From: Bacteroidia bacterium
GTDB lineage: Bacteria > Bacteroidota > Bacteroidia > Bacteroidales > Dysgonomonadaceae
NCBI GenBank assembly: GCA_030539475.1
Contig: JAUNRY010000054.1
Span: forward strand, 1 to 10,648
Reading direction: 5' to 3'
Length of the DNA: 10,648 bases
The notes under the pieces are model-generated. The model had not been told where the DNA came from and searched no databases. It worked only from the letters and a program-made list of their open reading frames with translations. The translations under genes and the position numbers were made by a program. Positions 1 through 6,287 of this stretch are shown piece after piece. How positions within the stretch are numbered: the first letter of the stretch is position 1; the number at the start of each line of letters is the position of its first letter.

Positions 1-140
1 CCGACATAATGGATTTAGGAATTCATTTATGACTATGAGTACGATGTATCCGAAATTTTCCAAAACGACGGATGGAGATATCGTTATTATGTAGCATAGG
101 CTCCTGAAAAAAATATCTCATCTTTGCGTAATAAAAATGT
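1..140. other. Left-edge stretch, no supported gene
   Basis: I see no complete gene here. On the + strand, frame 3 is open from the edge to a TGA at 30-32 and frame 2 to a TAG at 92-94, so the tail of an upstream gene could end at either place, but too few codons remain to judge. The right part is AT-rich and should hold the promoter of the DUF192 gene. Confidence 0.4.
119..126 (+). promoter_or_regulatory. Possible -7 element of the DUF192 gene
   Basis: CATCTTTG matches the Bacteroidota -7 consensus TAnnTTTG at all fixed positions but the first. It ends 14 nt before the ATG, which would give a very short leader. I see no convincing -33 TTTG at the usual distance, so this is a weak call. Confidence 0.3.
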
Positions 141-671
141 ATGGATATGAATTGGAAAAAGAAAAACAGGATGAGTTTGATTTTGGTGATATTGGCAATA
201 GCCCTGGTAGGAGGCGCCTTAATATATTTCTTAAACAGGGATAAACAAGATGCTGCAGAACCGGTTACCGAAAGGTTGGATATTCCTTTTCGGAAACAAG
301 GCAGCCTGGCCTTTTTATCTGCCGCCGGCAACGACACCATCTCCGTTATCGATATTGAAGTGGCAGACAATAATCAACGCCGTGCCCGTGGCTTGATGTA
401 CCGAAATTCGCTTCCGGCCGAGGCCGGCATGTTGTTTATTTTCGATGTGGAGGAAATTCAGGGTTTCTGGATGAAAAACACATACATTCCGCTCGATATG
501 CTTTTTGTAAATGCCAGCAAGGAAATTGTTACCATACATGCCAACACAACGCCTATGCGCGAATGGAACTACGCCTCAACACAACCGGCGTTGTACGTGG
601 TGGAAGTGAACGCTGGATATTGCGCTCAAAACAACATATCGGAAGGGGATAAAATTGTTTTTGAGCGATAA
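141..671 (+). CDS. DUF192 family protein, membrane-anchored
   Basis: A 176-residue protein of the DUF192 family, whose biochemical role is not established. Residues about 11-31 form one hydrophobic segment after a basic N-terminus (WKKKNR), so it is an uncleaved membrane anchor or a signal peptide, with the domain facing the periplasm. The DUF192 core spans about 66-175 and shows the family's hallmark blocks: RxRGLMYR at 81-88, GMLFIFD at 96-102, GFWMKNTYIPLDMLFV at 108-123 and VVEVNAG at 153-159. Two in-frame ATGs lie close together (141 and 147); the first is used here but the second is equally possible. No Shine-Dalgarno sequence is visible, as is normal in Bacteroidota. It appears to be monocistronic, since the next gene is on the opposite strand. 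Confidence 0.93.
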   Translation: MDMNWKKKNRMSLILVILAIALVGGALIYFLNRDKQDAAEPVTERLDIPFRKQGSLAFLSAAGNDTISVIDIEVADNNQRRARGLMYRNSLPAEAGMLFIFDVEEIQGFWMKNTYIPLDMLFVNASKEIVTIHANTTPMREWNYASTQPALYVVEVNAGYCAQNNISEGDKIVFER

Positions 672-693
672 AAGACTCAGCACAAATCATACT

Positions 694-712
694 CATCAAC
701 AATCAGTTGATG
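694..712. repeat. Small perfect inverted repeat
   Basis: CATCAAC (694-700) and GTTGATG (706-712) form a perfect 7-bp stem with a 5-nt loop, 23 nt after the DUF192 stop codon. No T run follows on either side, so it is not a standard intrinsic terminator. It may help protect the 3' end or terminate weakly together with the next hairpin. Confidence 0.4.
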
Positions 713-742
713 TCTTAAAATCCGCCATTCACGGTTTCATAC

Positions 743-770
743 AATTGCTTACTGCATGAGTAAGGCAATT
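743..770. terminator. Hairpin between the convergent DUF192 and SDR genes
   Basis: AATTGCTTACT (743-753) pairs with AGTAAGGCAATT (759-770) with one bulged G at 764 and a 5-nt loop. On the + strand it runs into TTTT (769-772), giving a modest terminator for the DUF192 transcript. It directly abuts the stop codon of the dehydrogenase on the - strand, where the T tract is poor. It may serve both genes. Confidence 0.5.
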
Positions 771-1544
771 TTAGTTGTCGGTCTTCTCAAAAACTTTGTG
801 GAAAATAGTTCCCGATGCTTGTGCCGCAGGCATCACCACCATATCGTTGATGTTTACGTGCGGCGGGCGCGACACGGCAAACCAAACACAATCGGCAATA
901 TCGGCGGCAACGAGGCATTCGTAGCCTTCATAAACTTTGCACGCACGGTCTTTGTCGCCGTGAAAACGAACGATGGAAAACTCCGTTTCTACCGCCCCGG
1001 GACAAATTTGCGTAACGCGCACATTGTGCGGCACCAAATCGATGCGCATGCCTTTGCTAAGCGCGTCCACGGCGTGTTTGGTGGCGCAATATACGTTTCC
1101 GTTGGGATAAACTTCTTTTCCGGCAATGGAGCCGATATTAATAATGTGTCCGTTTTTACGCGCAACCATTCCGGGTGAAACGGCGCGGGTTACGTAGAGC
1201 AAGCCTTTCACGTTGGTATCTATCATCCGGTTCCAATCGTCGGTGTCGCCCTCTTGCAATGTGCTTAAACCCGCTGCCAGTCCGGCATTGTTTACCAACA
1301 CATCAATATTTTTCCACTCATCGGGCAGGTTGCCGATGGCATTTTTCACATCGGTTTCGTTTCGCACATCAAAACAACGCGTGAGCACACGAACATTTCG
1401 TTCTTCGAGTTTGTTTTTTAGGATAGTTAAGCGTTCGTCGCGGCGTCCGGTAATAATCAAATCGAATCCGTTTTCGGCAAATTTCAGCGCTGTGGCTTCT
1501 CCAATACCGGATGTGGCGCCGGTGATTAATGCTATTTGGGGCAT
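771..1544 (-). CDS. SDR family NAD(P)-dependent oxidoreductase (YdfG-like)
   Basis: A 257-residue classical short-chain dehydrogenase/reductase, cytosolic, with a Rossmann fold for NAD(P)H. Visible motifs in order: cofactor loop TGATSGIG at 8-15; TGRR at 32-35, whose arginines favour NADP over NAD; D59 of the CFDV strand; NNAG at 85-88; catalytic tetrad N111, S139, Y152 and K156 (YCATK); and PG at 182-183 followed by VETEF. The overall sequence resembles the YdfG branch, which oxidises L-allo-threonine, serine and 3-hydroxy acids with NADP in the characterised members. The substrate cannot be fixed from sequence alone, so no gene name is given. The length is normal. It is transcribed alone, convergent with the DUF192 gene and divergent from the DUF2007 operon. 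Confidence 0.95.
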   Translation of the reverse strand: MPQIALITGATSGIGEATALKFAENGFDLIITGRRDERLTILKNKLEERNVRVLTRCFDVRNETDVKNAIGNLPDEWKNIDVLVNNAGLAAGLSTLQEGDTDDWNRMIDTNVKGLLYVTRAVSPGMVARKNGHIINIGSIAGKEVYPNGNVYCATKHAVDALSKGMRIDLVPHNVRVTQICPGAVETEFSIVRFHGDKDRACKVYEGYECLVAADIADCVWFAVSRPPHVNINDMVVMPAAQASGTIFHKVFEKTDN

Positions 1545-1572
1545 AATTTTATGTATTTTATTTAGATATTTT

Positions 1573-1580
1573 CAAAATTA
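1573..1580 (-). promoter_or_regulatory. Candidate -7 promoter element of the SDR gene
   Basis: Read on the - strand this is TAATTTTG, a full match to the Bacteroidota -7 consensus TAnnTTTG, 28 nt upstream of the dehydrogenase ATG. A -33 TTTG at the ideal distance is not obvious. The surrounding spacer is strongly AT-rich, so chance matches are possible. Confidence 0.45.
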
Positions 1581-1623
1581 CATCAAAAATATCAAGCAGG
1601 AGTATTTTCTCTGAAAAAAATCG

Positions 1624-1631
1624 TATTTTTA
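1624..1631 (+). promoter_or_regulatory. Possible -7 element of the DUF2007/importer operon
   Basis: TATTTTTA matches TAnnTTTG except for the last base and lies 35 nt before the ATG at 1667. It sits in a small CGTA-TTTT-TACG inverted repeat (1622-1633). No clear -33 box is seen. Confidence 0.3.
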
Positions 1632-1666
1632 CGAATTGAAATGAAGCAAACTTAAAAACAACAGGT

Positions 1667-1900
1667 ATGGAAGAAAAATTTATTACCGTTAAAACATTCA
1701 ACTTTCCGGGCGATGTACCGGTTGTGCAATCGTTCATGGAAATGAGGGGCATTAAAGTATTTATGAAAAATCTGGTTTCGAACAGATTAGCCTACACCCT
1801 TGGAGACATAGAAATGCAGGTAAAAGAATCGGATTACGAAGCTGCCAAAAAAGCGCTTATCGAAGGCGGATTTGCCCAAACAGAAGATTTTATTTTATAA
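1667..1900 (+). CDS. DUF2007 domain-containing small protein
   Basis: A 77-residue soluble protein matching the DUF2007 family, sometimes labelled a putative signal-transducing protein; no function is established. The family pattern is visible: an N-terminal strand (FITVKTF), an amphipathic helix starting at PGDVPVVQSFMEMRGI in which an element is selected by 'xxxxLexxGI', a middle strand (KVFMKN), IEMQVKESDYEAAKKALIEGGF near the C-terminus (reduced here to key residues: V52, D56, A59, A63, G67). The usual members recognise or bind small partners through a ferredoxin-like fold. It lies 29 nt ahead of the AI-2E-family permease in the same direction, so it is probably the first gene of that operon. 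No Shine-Dalgarno sequence is seen. Confidence 0.85.
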   Translation: MEEKFITVKTFNFPGDVPVVQSFMEMRGIKVFMKNLVSNRLAYTLGDIEMQVKESDYEAAKKALIEGGFAQTEDFIL

Positions 1901-1929
1901 TTCAACCTCATAATCAGCGAAATAACTGT

Positions 1930-3027
1930 ATGATTAACAACAGTCCACCGCCTAAAAAGAAAGAATACAAGTACATACTGATCGTTTTCTTGATTTTTCT
2001 GGGCTTTATTCTTTTCAAGGAATTGCGGCTCTATTTGAGCGGCTTTTTAGGAGCTGCCACGCTTTACGTGCTCTTGAAAGGGCAAATGGCATATCTGGTG
2101 GAAAAAAAGAACCTGAAAAAAGGCCTTGCCGCGGCCATTATTACAATGGAAGCCCTGCTTTTGTTTTTGGGGCCGCTCACCGGAATAGCTTTTTTGGTTA
2201 TCGATACGGTATCGGGCATTTCGGTCGACCCGAAAGAATTGATAGATAGCTTTAGTAATTTTATGGAGATGCTGGAACAGAGACTCGGGTTTCCGATTTT
2301 TACGCCCGAAAACCTGTCGGGACTTCCACAAATTGGAGGAAACATCCTGCAAGTACTCGGCTCAAGTATTTACTCGTTGTTAATTAACTCTATATTTGCT
2401 CTTTTCACCCTGTACTACATGCTCACAAACTACGAAGGTTTCGAGAAAATGGTAAAAGAAATTCTGCCTTTTAAAGAAGAAAACAAGCAAATACTGGGAG
2501 AAGAAACCAAACTTATTATTGAGGCAAACGCTATCGGGATACCGCTTTTAGCTATCATTCAGGGATTTTTTGCATATTTAGGCTACATGTTTTTTGGAGT
2601 GGACAACGCGCTACTTTACGCTGTGTTAACAGGCGCCACATCCATAATCCCCATTTTGGGAACCGCCATTGTGTGGGTTCCTATAGCCTTGAGCTTTTTG
2701 CTGAGCGGCGATGTATCAAACGGAATATTTTTGGCACTTTACGGACTCATCATTATCGGTGGAGTGGATAATGTTGCCCGTTTCCTGCTGCAGAAAGTGC
2801 TGGCCGATATTCACCCGTTAATTACCATTTTTGGAGTAATAATCGGGATTCCCATGTTCGGGTTCTGGGGTGTGATATTTGGCCCGCTCTTGTTGTCGTT
2901 GTTCGTGCTTTTCTTCAACATGTATCGTCATGAATACGTTCCGGGCTCTTCGGCAGAACCTCGCGTTACTACCCGCATGAAAGAAAGAAAATTAAAGATT
3001 CCCGGTTACAAAAATGTAAATAAATGA
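1930..3027 (+). CDS. AI-2E family transporter (PerM/TqsA-like permease)
   Basis: A 365-residue integral inner-membrane protein of the AI-2E transporter (PerM/YdiK/TqsA) family. Hydrophobic segments are at about 14-30, 36-52, 66-96, 147-165, 203-224, 227-260, 263-280 and 296-332, the usual layout with a soluble stretch (about 98-140) after the first membrane block. The family's C-terminal signature is clear: HPLITIFGVIIG at 295-306 and GFWGVIFGPLL at 311-321. Characterised relatives export autoinducer-2 or act as Na+/H+ antiporters, so the substrate here is unknown and the family name should not be read as quorum sensing. The gene follows the DUF2007 gene by 29 nt, and its TGA stop overlaps the ATG of the following lipoprotein gene, implying coupled translation. 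Confidence 0.92.
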   Translation: MINNSPPPKKKEYKYILIVFLIFLGFILFKELRLYLSGFLGAATLYVLLKGQMAYLVEKKNLKKGLAAAIITMEALLLFLGPLTGIAFLVIDTVSGISVDPKELIDSFSNFMEMLEQRLGFPIFTPENLSGLPQIGGNILQVLGSSIYSLLINSIFALFTLYYMLTNYEGFEKMVKEILPFKEENKQILGEETKLIIEANAIGIPLLAIIQGFFAYLGYMFFGVDNALLYAVLTGATSIIPILGTAIVWVPIALSFLLSGDVSNGIFLALYGLIIIGGVDNVARFLLQKVLADIHPLITIFGVIIGIPMFGFWGVIFGPLLLSLFVLFFNMYRHEYVPGSSAEPRVTTRMKERKLKIPGYKNVNK

Positions 3028-4178
3028 CATCGATTATACAAAACAGAGCCATGTTTACCTTTACATTGTTTCTGTTTCTTGTTGTTACGTTCGGCTGCAA
3101 CCAAAAAAAACACCAACCCGCGGATAACCTTTCAACCGGTTCTTCCGGAACGAAATACGCGAAAGGCTTTCAAATAACCGCTTTCGAAAACTACAAACGA
3201 GTTGTTATTTATAATCCGTGGGATGCAGACAAAGCGAAACCTTTTGCGGTTTACTACCTTTGCGAAAACGATTCCATAAGCGTACCCGATGACGGTATGA
3301 GGCTGAAAATTCCGTTGAACTCGATGGTAGTAAACACGTTTTCGTATTTTGAATTTCTGCGACAATTGGATGAGTTAGACAAAGTTATCGGCGTTACCGA
3401 TGCTCCGCGAATCTACAATTCTGCTATTTTACAGAAAATTCAAGAAAAGGAAATTCAGAATTTGGGCGACCCTTTTACTCCGAATGTAGAAAAAACGCTG
3501 ATGCTGAGACCGGACGCCATCATCAAATCGGCTTACGCGCAACAGGACACTTATAACGAACGGCTGCTTAATGCGGGCCTGCCGATTATTTATTCGCTGG
3601 AGTGGATGGAAAATTCGCCGCTCGCCCGTGCCGAGTGGATTAAACTAATAGCGGCTTTTTTCGGTAAAGAATCCGTGGCAGACAGTATTTTCAACGACAT
3701 TGAATCGCGCTACATAGCTAAAAAAGATATTGTTGAGAATTTACAACAAAAAACAACCGTTCTTGCCGGAGATAATTTTCAAAACACGTGGTATGTTCCC
3801 GGCGGGAAAAGTTTTAACGCCAACTTGTTTTCCGACGCGGGATTGGATTATTTTTACAAAGACAACGCTGAAAGCGGAAGCATTGGGTTGGATATTGAAT
3901 CGGTGCTCACTCAATTCGGCAGCGCCGATTTCTGGTTCGGTTGTGAAGCGGACACTTACGATGAACTGGCACGGAAAGACAAGAAATATTTATTGCTGAA
4001 ATCGGTAAAGAACCGGCAGGTTTTTAATAATCGGAGACGGACAACGCCATCGGGCGGAAACGATTATTTTGAGAGCGCCATTGCGCATCCCGATTTGATT
4101 TTGTCGGACCTGATAAAAGCCGTTCATCCCGAACTTTTGCCGGAAGCCGAGTTTACGTATAATAAACCTCTGGAATAA
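3024..4178 (+). CDS. ABC importer substrate-binding lipoprotein (BtuF/FepB type)
   Basis: A 384-residue lipoprotein that should capture an iron-siderophore, haem or cobalamin-like ligand and deliver it to the permease encoded next. The N-terminus is a signal peptide with a hydrophobic core (about 10-21) and a lipobox ending in C25 (VTFGC). The mature part has the type III binding-protein fold: a first lobe around 75-165 (SYFEFLRQLDELDKVIGVTD, then an NVEKTLMLRPDAII block), a long helix linker near 190-225, and a second lobe with ADFWFG and a C-terminal SAIAHPDLILSDLIKAVHPEL block. The ATG overlaps the upstream stop (ATGA). M10 (3051) is an alternative start that would still leave a usable signal peptide. 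The ligand is not resolvable from sequence. Bacteroidota copies of this family lie beside FecCD permeases, as here. Confidence 0.92.
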   Translation: MTSIIQNRAMFTFTLFLFLVVTFGCNQKKHQPADNLSTGSSGTKYAKGFQITAFENYKRVVIYNPWDADKAKPFAVYYLCENDSISVPDDGMRLKIPLNSMVVNTFSYFEFLRQLDELDKVIGVTDAPRIYNSAILQKIQEKEIQNLGDPFTPNVEKTLMLRPDAIIKSAYAQQDTYNERLLNAGLPIIYSLEWMENSPLARAEWIKLIAAFFGKESVADSIFNDIESRYIAKKDIVENLQQKTTVLAGDNFQNTWYVPGGKSFNANLFSDAGLDYFYKDNAESGSIGLDIESVLTQFGSADFWFGCEADTYDELARKDKKYLLLKSVKNRQVFNNRRRTTPSGGNDYFESAIAHPDLILSDLIKAVHPELLPEAEFTYNKPLE

Positions 4179-4195
4179 AACAGTTTACTCTCGAT

Positions 4196-5206
4196 TTGAA
4201 AAACAAAAAGCACATATTTCTAATTTTAATTATCCTGCTGATCGTTGTTTTCGTAGCAGATATCTTTACCGGAAATGCCAAAATCTCCTTTTCCGAAGGA
4301 ATAAATGCACTTTTTGGAACTTCGGGAAATGAAATCACCGATGAGATAATTTTCAACTACCGGCTTCCTAAAGCGCTCACTGCCCTTTTGGCAGGTTCCG
4401 CATTATCGGTTGCGGGCTTGCTGATGCAAACACTTTTCCGCAATGCGCTCGCCGGCCCCGATGTGCTGGGAGTAAGCGCCGGAGCCGGTTTGGGTGTGGC
4501 TCTGCTCACTTTATTAGCCGGAACATCGTTGTATCCTGCAATTGCATCACTCGGAAGCATGGCGCAGGTTGTGGTGGCCATATCGGGCGCCGCACTTGTT
4601 TTGTTGTTGATTCTCGGCGTTTCGGCAAGAATTAACGATTCCGTTACCATATTGGTGTTGGGCATGATTTTCGGTTATGTGGCAAGCGCGGCCATCACCA
4701 TTCTGCAAAGTTTTGCCGACCCCGATTCGCTGAAAGTTTTTGTAACGTGGACTTTTGGAAGCCTCGGAGCCGTAACCTGGGATAAAATGCCGATTCTTTT
4801 CATGCTTGCCCTGGGCGGAATTGCCGTGGTTTTTTTCTTGCAAAAATCGTTAAACAGCTTGTTGCTGGGTGAAAAATACGCCGTCAGTATCGGGCTGAAC
4901 GTAAAACGGGTACGGCTAATCATCATAGTCATCACCGCGATAATCACCGGAGCCATAACTGCATTTACCGGGCCCATCGCCTTTATAGGAGTAGTTATTC
5001 CGCATTTTGCCCGAAGTTTTTTCGGCACCGTTAACCACCGGACCATTATCCCCGCCACCTTACTTCTGGGCGGTATTTTACTTATTGTCTGCGACATAAT
5101 TTCTCAACTCCCCATCTCCAACCGCACATTGCCCATCAATGCCGTAACGGCCGTTTTTGGCGCTCCCATGATTGTTTGGATTGTACTGAAACGGAAGAAA
5201 CTATAA
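4196..5206 (+). CDS. FecCD/BtuC-family importer permease
   Basis: A 336-residue polytopic membrane permease of the FecCD/BtuC type, which forms a homodimeric channel for iron chelates or cobalamin. Family blocks are plain: RLPKALTALLAGSALSVAG at 56-74, LMQTLFRNALAGPDVLGVSAG at 76-96 (the glycine-rich conserved loop), a WTFGSLG block at 185-191, and GPIAFIGVVIPHFAR at 259-273, the cytoplasmic coupling region that contacts the ATPase. The start is TTG: no ATG occurs before the conserved core, and the TTG gives a standard basic-then-hydrophobic N-terminus (KNKKHIFLI). It lies 17 nt after the binding-protein gene. No ATPase gene follows; a terminator overlaps the stop codon and the next gene is a regulator. 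Confidence 0.95.
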   Translation: MKNKKHIFLILIILLIVVFVADIFTGNAKISFSEGINALFGTSGNEITDEIIFNYRLPKALTALLAGSALSVAGLLMQTLFRNALAGPDVLGVSAGAGLGVALLTLLAGTSLYPAIASLGSMAQVVVAISGAALVLLLILGVSARINDSVTILVLGMIFGYVASAAITILQSFADPDSLKVFVTWTFGSLGAVTWDKMPILFMLALGGIAVVFFLQKSLNSLLLGEKYAVSIGLNVKRVRLIIIVITAIITGAITAFTGPIAFIGVVIPHFARSFFGTVNHRTIIPATLLLGGILLIVCDIISQLPISNRTLPINAVTAVFGAPMIVWIVLKRKKL

Positions 5207-5224
5207 TTTTTTCTGTTTTTTTTT
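5189..5224 (+). terminator. Terminator of the importer operon, overlapping the permease stop
   Basis: AAACGGAAGAAA (5189-5200) can pair over 12 positions, two of them G-U wobbles, with TTTTTTCTGTTT (5207-5218) around a 6-nt loop containing the TAA stop. A continuous run of nine T follows or overlaps the stem end (5216-5224). The stem is AU-rich, so strength is moderate, but position and T tract fit the end of the operon. Confidence 0.6.
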
Positions 5225-5276
5225 GCCGGAATTGCTAATTTTTCATGAACAATTTCAGCAAGAATTTGTTTCAAGT

Positions 5277-5289
5277 AAGAATTATTCTT
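5277..5289 (+). promoter_or_regulatory. Candidate operator before perR (6-1-6 palindrome)
   Basis: AAGAATTATTCTT is a perfect 6-1-6 inverted repeat ending 13 nt before the ATG of the PerR-like gene. Its geometry equals the core of the 7-1-7 Fur-family boxes. The 15-mer TAAGAATTATTCTTT shares 10 of 15 positions with the Firmicutes PerR box TTATAATTATTATAA. Autoregulation of the perR operon is the natural inference; the true Bacteroidota box is not known to me. Confidence 0.45.
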
Positions 5290-5302
5290 TATTAGGAATT
5301 AT

Positions 5303-5743
5303 ATGCATTTAGATATCCAAGATATTCAGGAAGTTTTAAAAGAAAAAGGCCTGAAAGTAACCCCCCAGCGACTGGGTGTGCTGGAAGCGATTTACACATT
5401 GCGTAATCATCCTACGGCTGAACAGATTATCGATTTTATTCACAAAAAGCACCCCAGCATTGCGATTGGGACGGTTTACAAAACGCTCGACACTTTTGTC
5501 AAGTACGGCGTAGTGCGTAAAATTTTAACAGACGGTGATGCAATGCGGTACGACAGTATCCTGAAGCATCACCACCACATACACAGCGAAGACAACAATG
5601 AAATTCGCGATTACGTGAATGAAGAGCTGGACGAGCTTTTAAAACAGTATTTCGAAAAAAACGCCATCGAAGGCTATGAAATAAATTCTATAACGCTGCA
5701 CATCAGCGGAAAACCATTAATCAACAAAAATTCTCACAATTAA
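5303..5743 (+). CDS. perR: PerR-like Fur-family repressor without cysteines
   Basis: A 146-residue DNA-binding metalloregulator. Residues 1-80 hold the winged helix: GLKVTPQRLGVLEAI (16-30), NHPTAEQI (35-42), and the recognition helix SIAIGTVYKTLDTF (52-65). The dimerisation domain follows. All five regulatory-metal ligands of Bacillus PerR have counterparts: H36 (H37), D84 (D85), H90 (H91), H92 (H93) and D103 (D104). Aspartate rather than glutamate at the last position is typical of peroxide sensors, in which metal-catalysed oxidation of the histidines releases DNA. The protein contains no cysteine: the two CxxC pairs of the structural zinc site are gone (S95 and N98 replace the first pair). 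Neighbours dps and katA are classical PerR targets and support the name. It likely leads a perR-dps-katA operon. Confidence 0.85.
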   Translation: MHLDIQDIQEVLKEKGLKVTPQRLGVLEAIYTLRNHPTAEQIIDFIHKKHPSIAIGTVYKTLDTFVKYGVVRKILTDGDAMRYDSILKHHHHIHSEDNNEIRDYVNEELDELLKQYFEKNAIEGYEINSITLHISGKPLINKNSHN

Positions 5744-5760
5744 AAACAAAAATAAACATT

Positions 5761-6228
5761 ATGAAAACAATTGAATTTACAGGACTCGAAAACGTACAAA
5801 ACATCACTCAAGGATTACAACAATTATTAGCTGATTTACAAGTACATTACACCAATTTAAGAGGTTACCACTGGAACATAAAAGGCAAGGATTTTTACTT
5901 TCTTCACGAAAAATTCGAAGAAATGTACGACGATACCGCCGCCAAAGTTGATGAAGTTGCCGAAAGGATTCTGATGCTGGGAGAAACTCCGGTTCATACT
6001 TTTAGCCAATACCTTAAAACAGCCCAAGTGAAAGAAACCGGCGTGGTGGCAAACGGTAACGAAGCGGTTAAAAATATTCTCGACACATACAAACACCTTA
6101 TCGCGTCAGAAAGAGCGTTGGTGGAATCGGCTTCCGAAATTGGCGATGAAACCACCGTAGCCCTCCTGAGCGATTACATAAGCGGACAGGAAAAAGAAGT
6201 TTGGATGCTAACTTCGTTTTTGTCTTAA
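5761..6228 (+). CDS. dps: Dps family ferritin-like DNA-protection protein
   Basis: A 155-residue Dps. Members form a 12-subunit shell that oxidises Fe(II) with H2O2 and stores the iron, preventing Fenton chemistry near DNA. The inter-subunit ferroxidase ligands are all present: H37 (in RGYHWNIKG, 34-42), H49, E53, D64 and E68 (DEVAER, 64-69), matching H51, H63, D67, D78 and E82 of E. coli Dps, with glutamate in place of the aspartate at 53. The four-helix bundle fills about residues 10-155. There is no long lysine-rich N-terminal tail like that of E. coli, so direct DNA binding is uncertain. The gene starts 17 nt after perR, probably in one transcript, and is followed by katA 59 nt later. Confidence 0.95.
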   Translation: MKTIEFTGLENVQNITQGLQQLLADLQVHYTNLRGYHWNIKGKDFYFLHEKFEEMYDDTAAKVDEVAERILMLGETPVHTFSQYLKTAQVKETGVVANGNEAVKNILDTYKHLIASERALVESASEIGDETTVALLSDYISGQEKEVWMLTSFLS

Positions 6229-6240
6229 TTTAAATTCATA

Positions 6241-6254
6241 AGAAATTAAGTTCT
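6241..6254 (+). promoter_or_regulatory. Weak palindrome between dps and katA
   Basis: AGAAATTAAGTTCT is an inverted repeat with one mismatched pair and the same AGAA/TTCT arms as the palindrome before perR, but with wider spacing. It could be a second operator with a katA promoter, or chance in AT-rich DNA. I see no good TAnnTTTG element downstream of it. Confidence 0.2.
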
Positions 6255-6287
6255 ACCCAATTATTTATACCACCAATAATTTATTTT

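Noticed and set aside
756..1178. 140-codon + strand frame opposite the dehydrogenase
   Set aside because: It is antisense to a complete SDR with its full catalytic tetrad, and no family is recognisable in it.
1930..3027. Quorum-sensing function for the AI-2E-family protein
   Set aside because: The family name comes from one member; others are ion antiporters, and no luxS or lsr-like gene is present here.
5571..5585. His-rich run in the PerR-like protein as a tag or cloning artefact
   Set aside because: The histidines fall exactly at the metal-ligand positions of the Fur family and are flanked by conserved residues.
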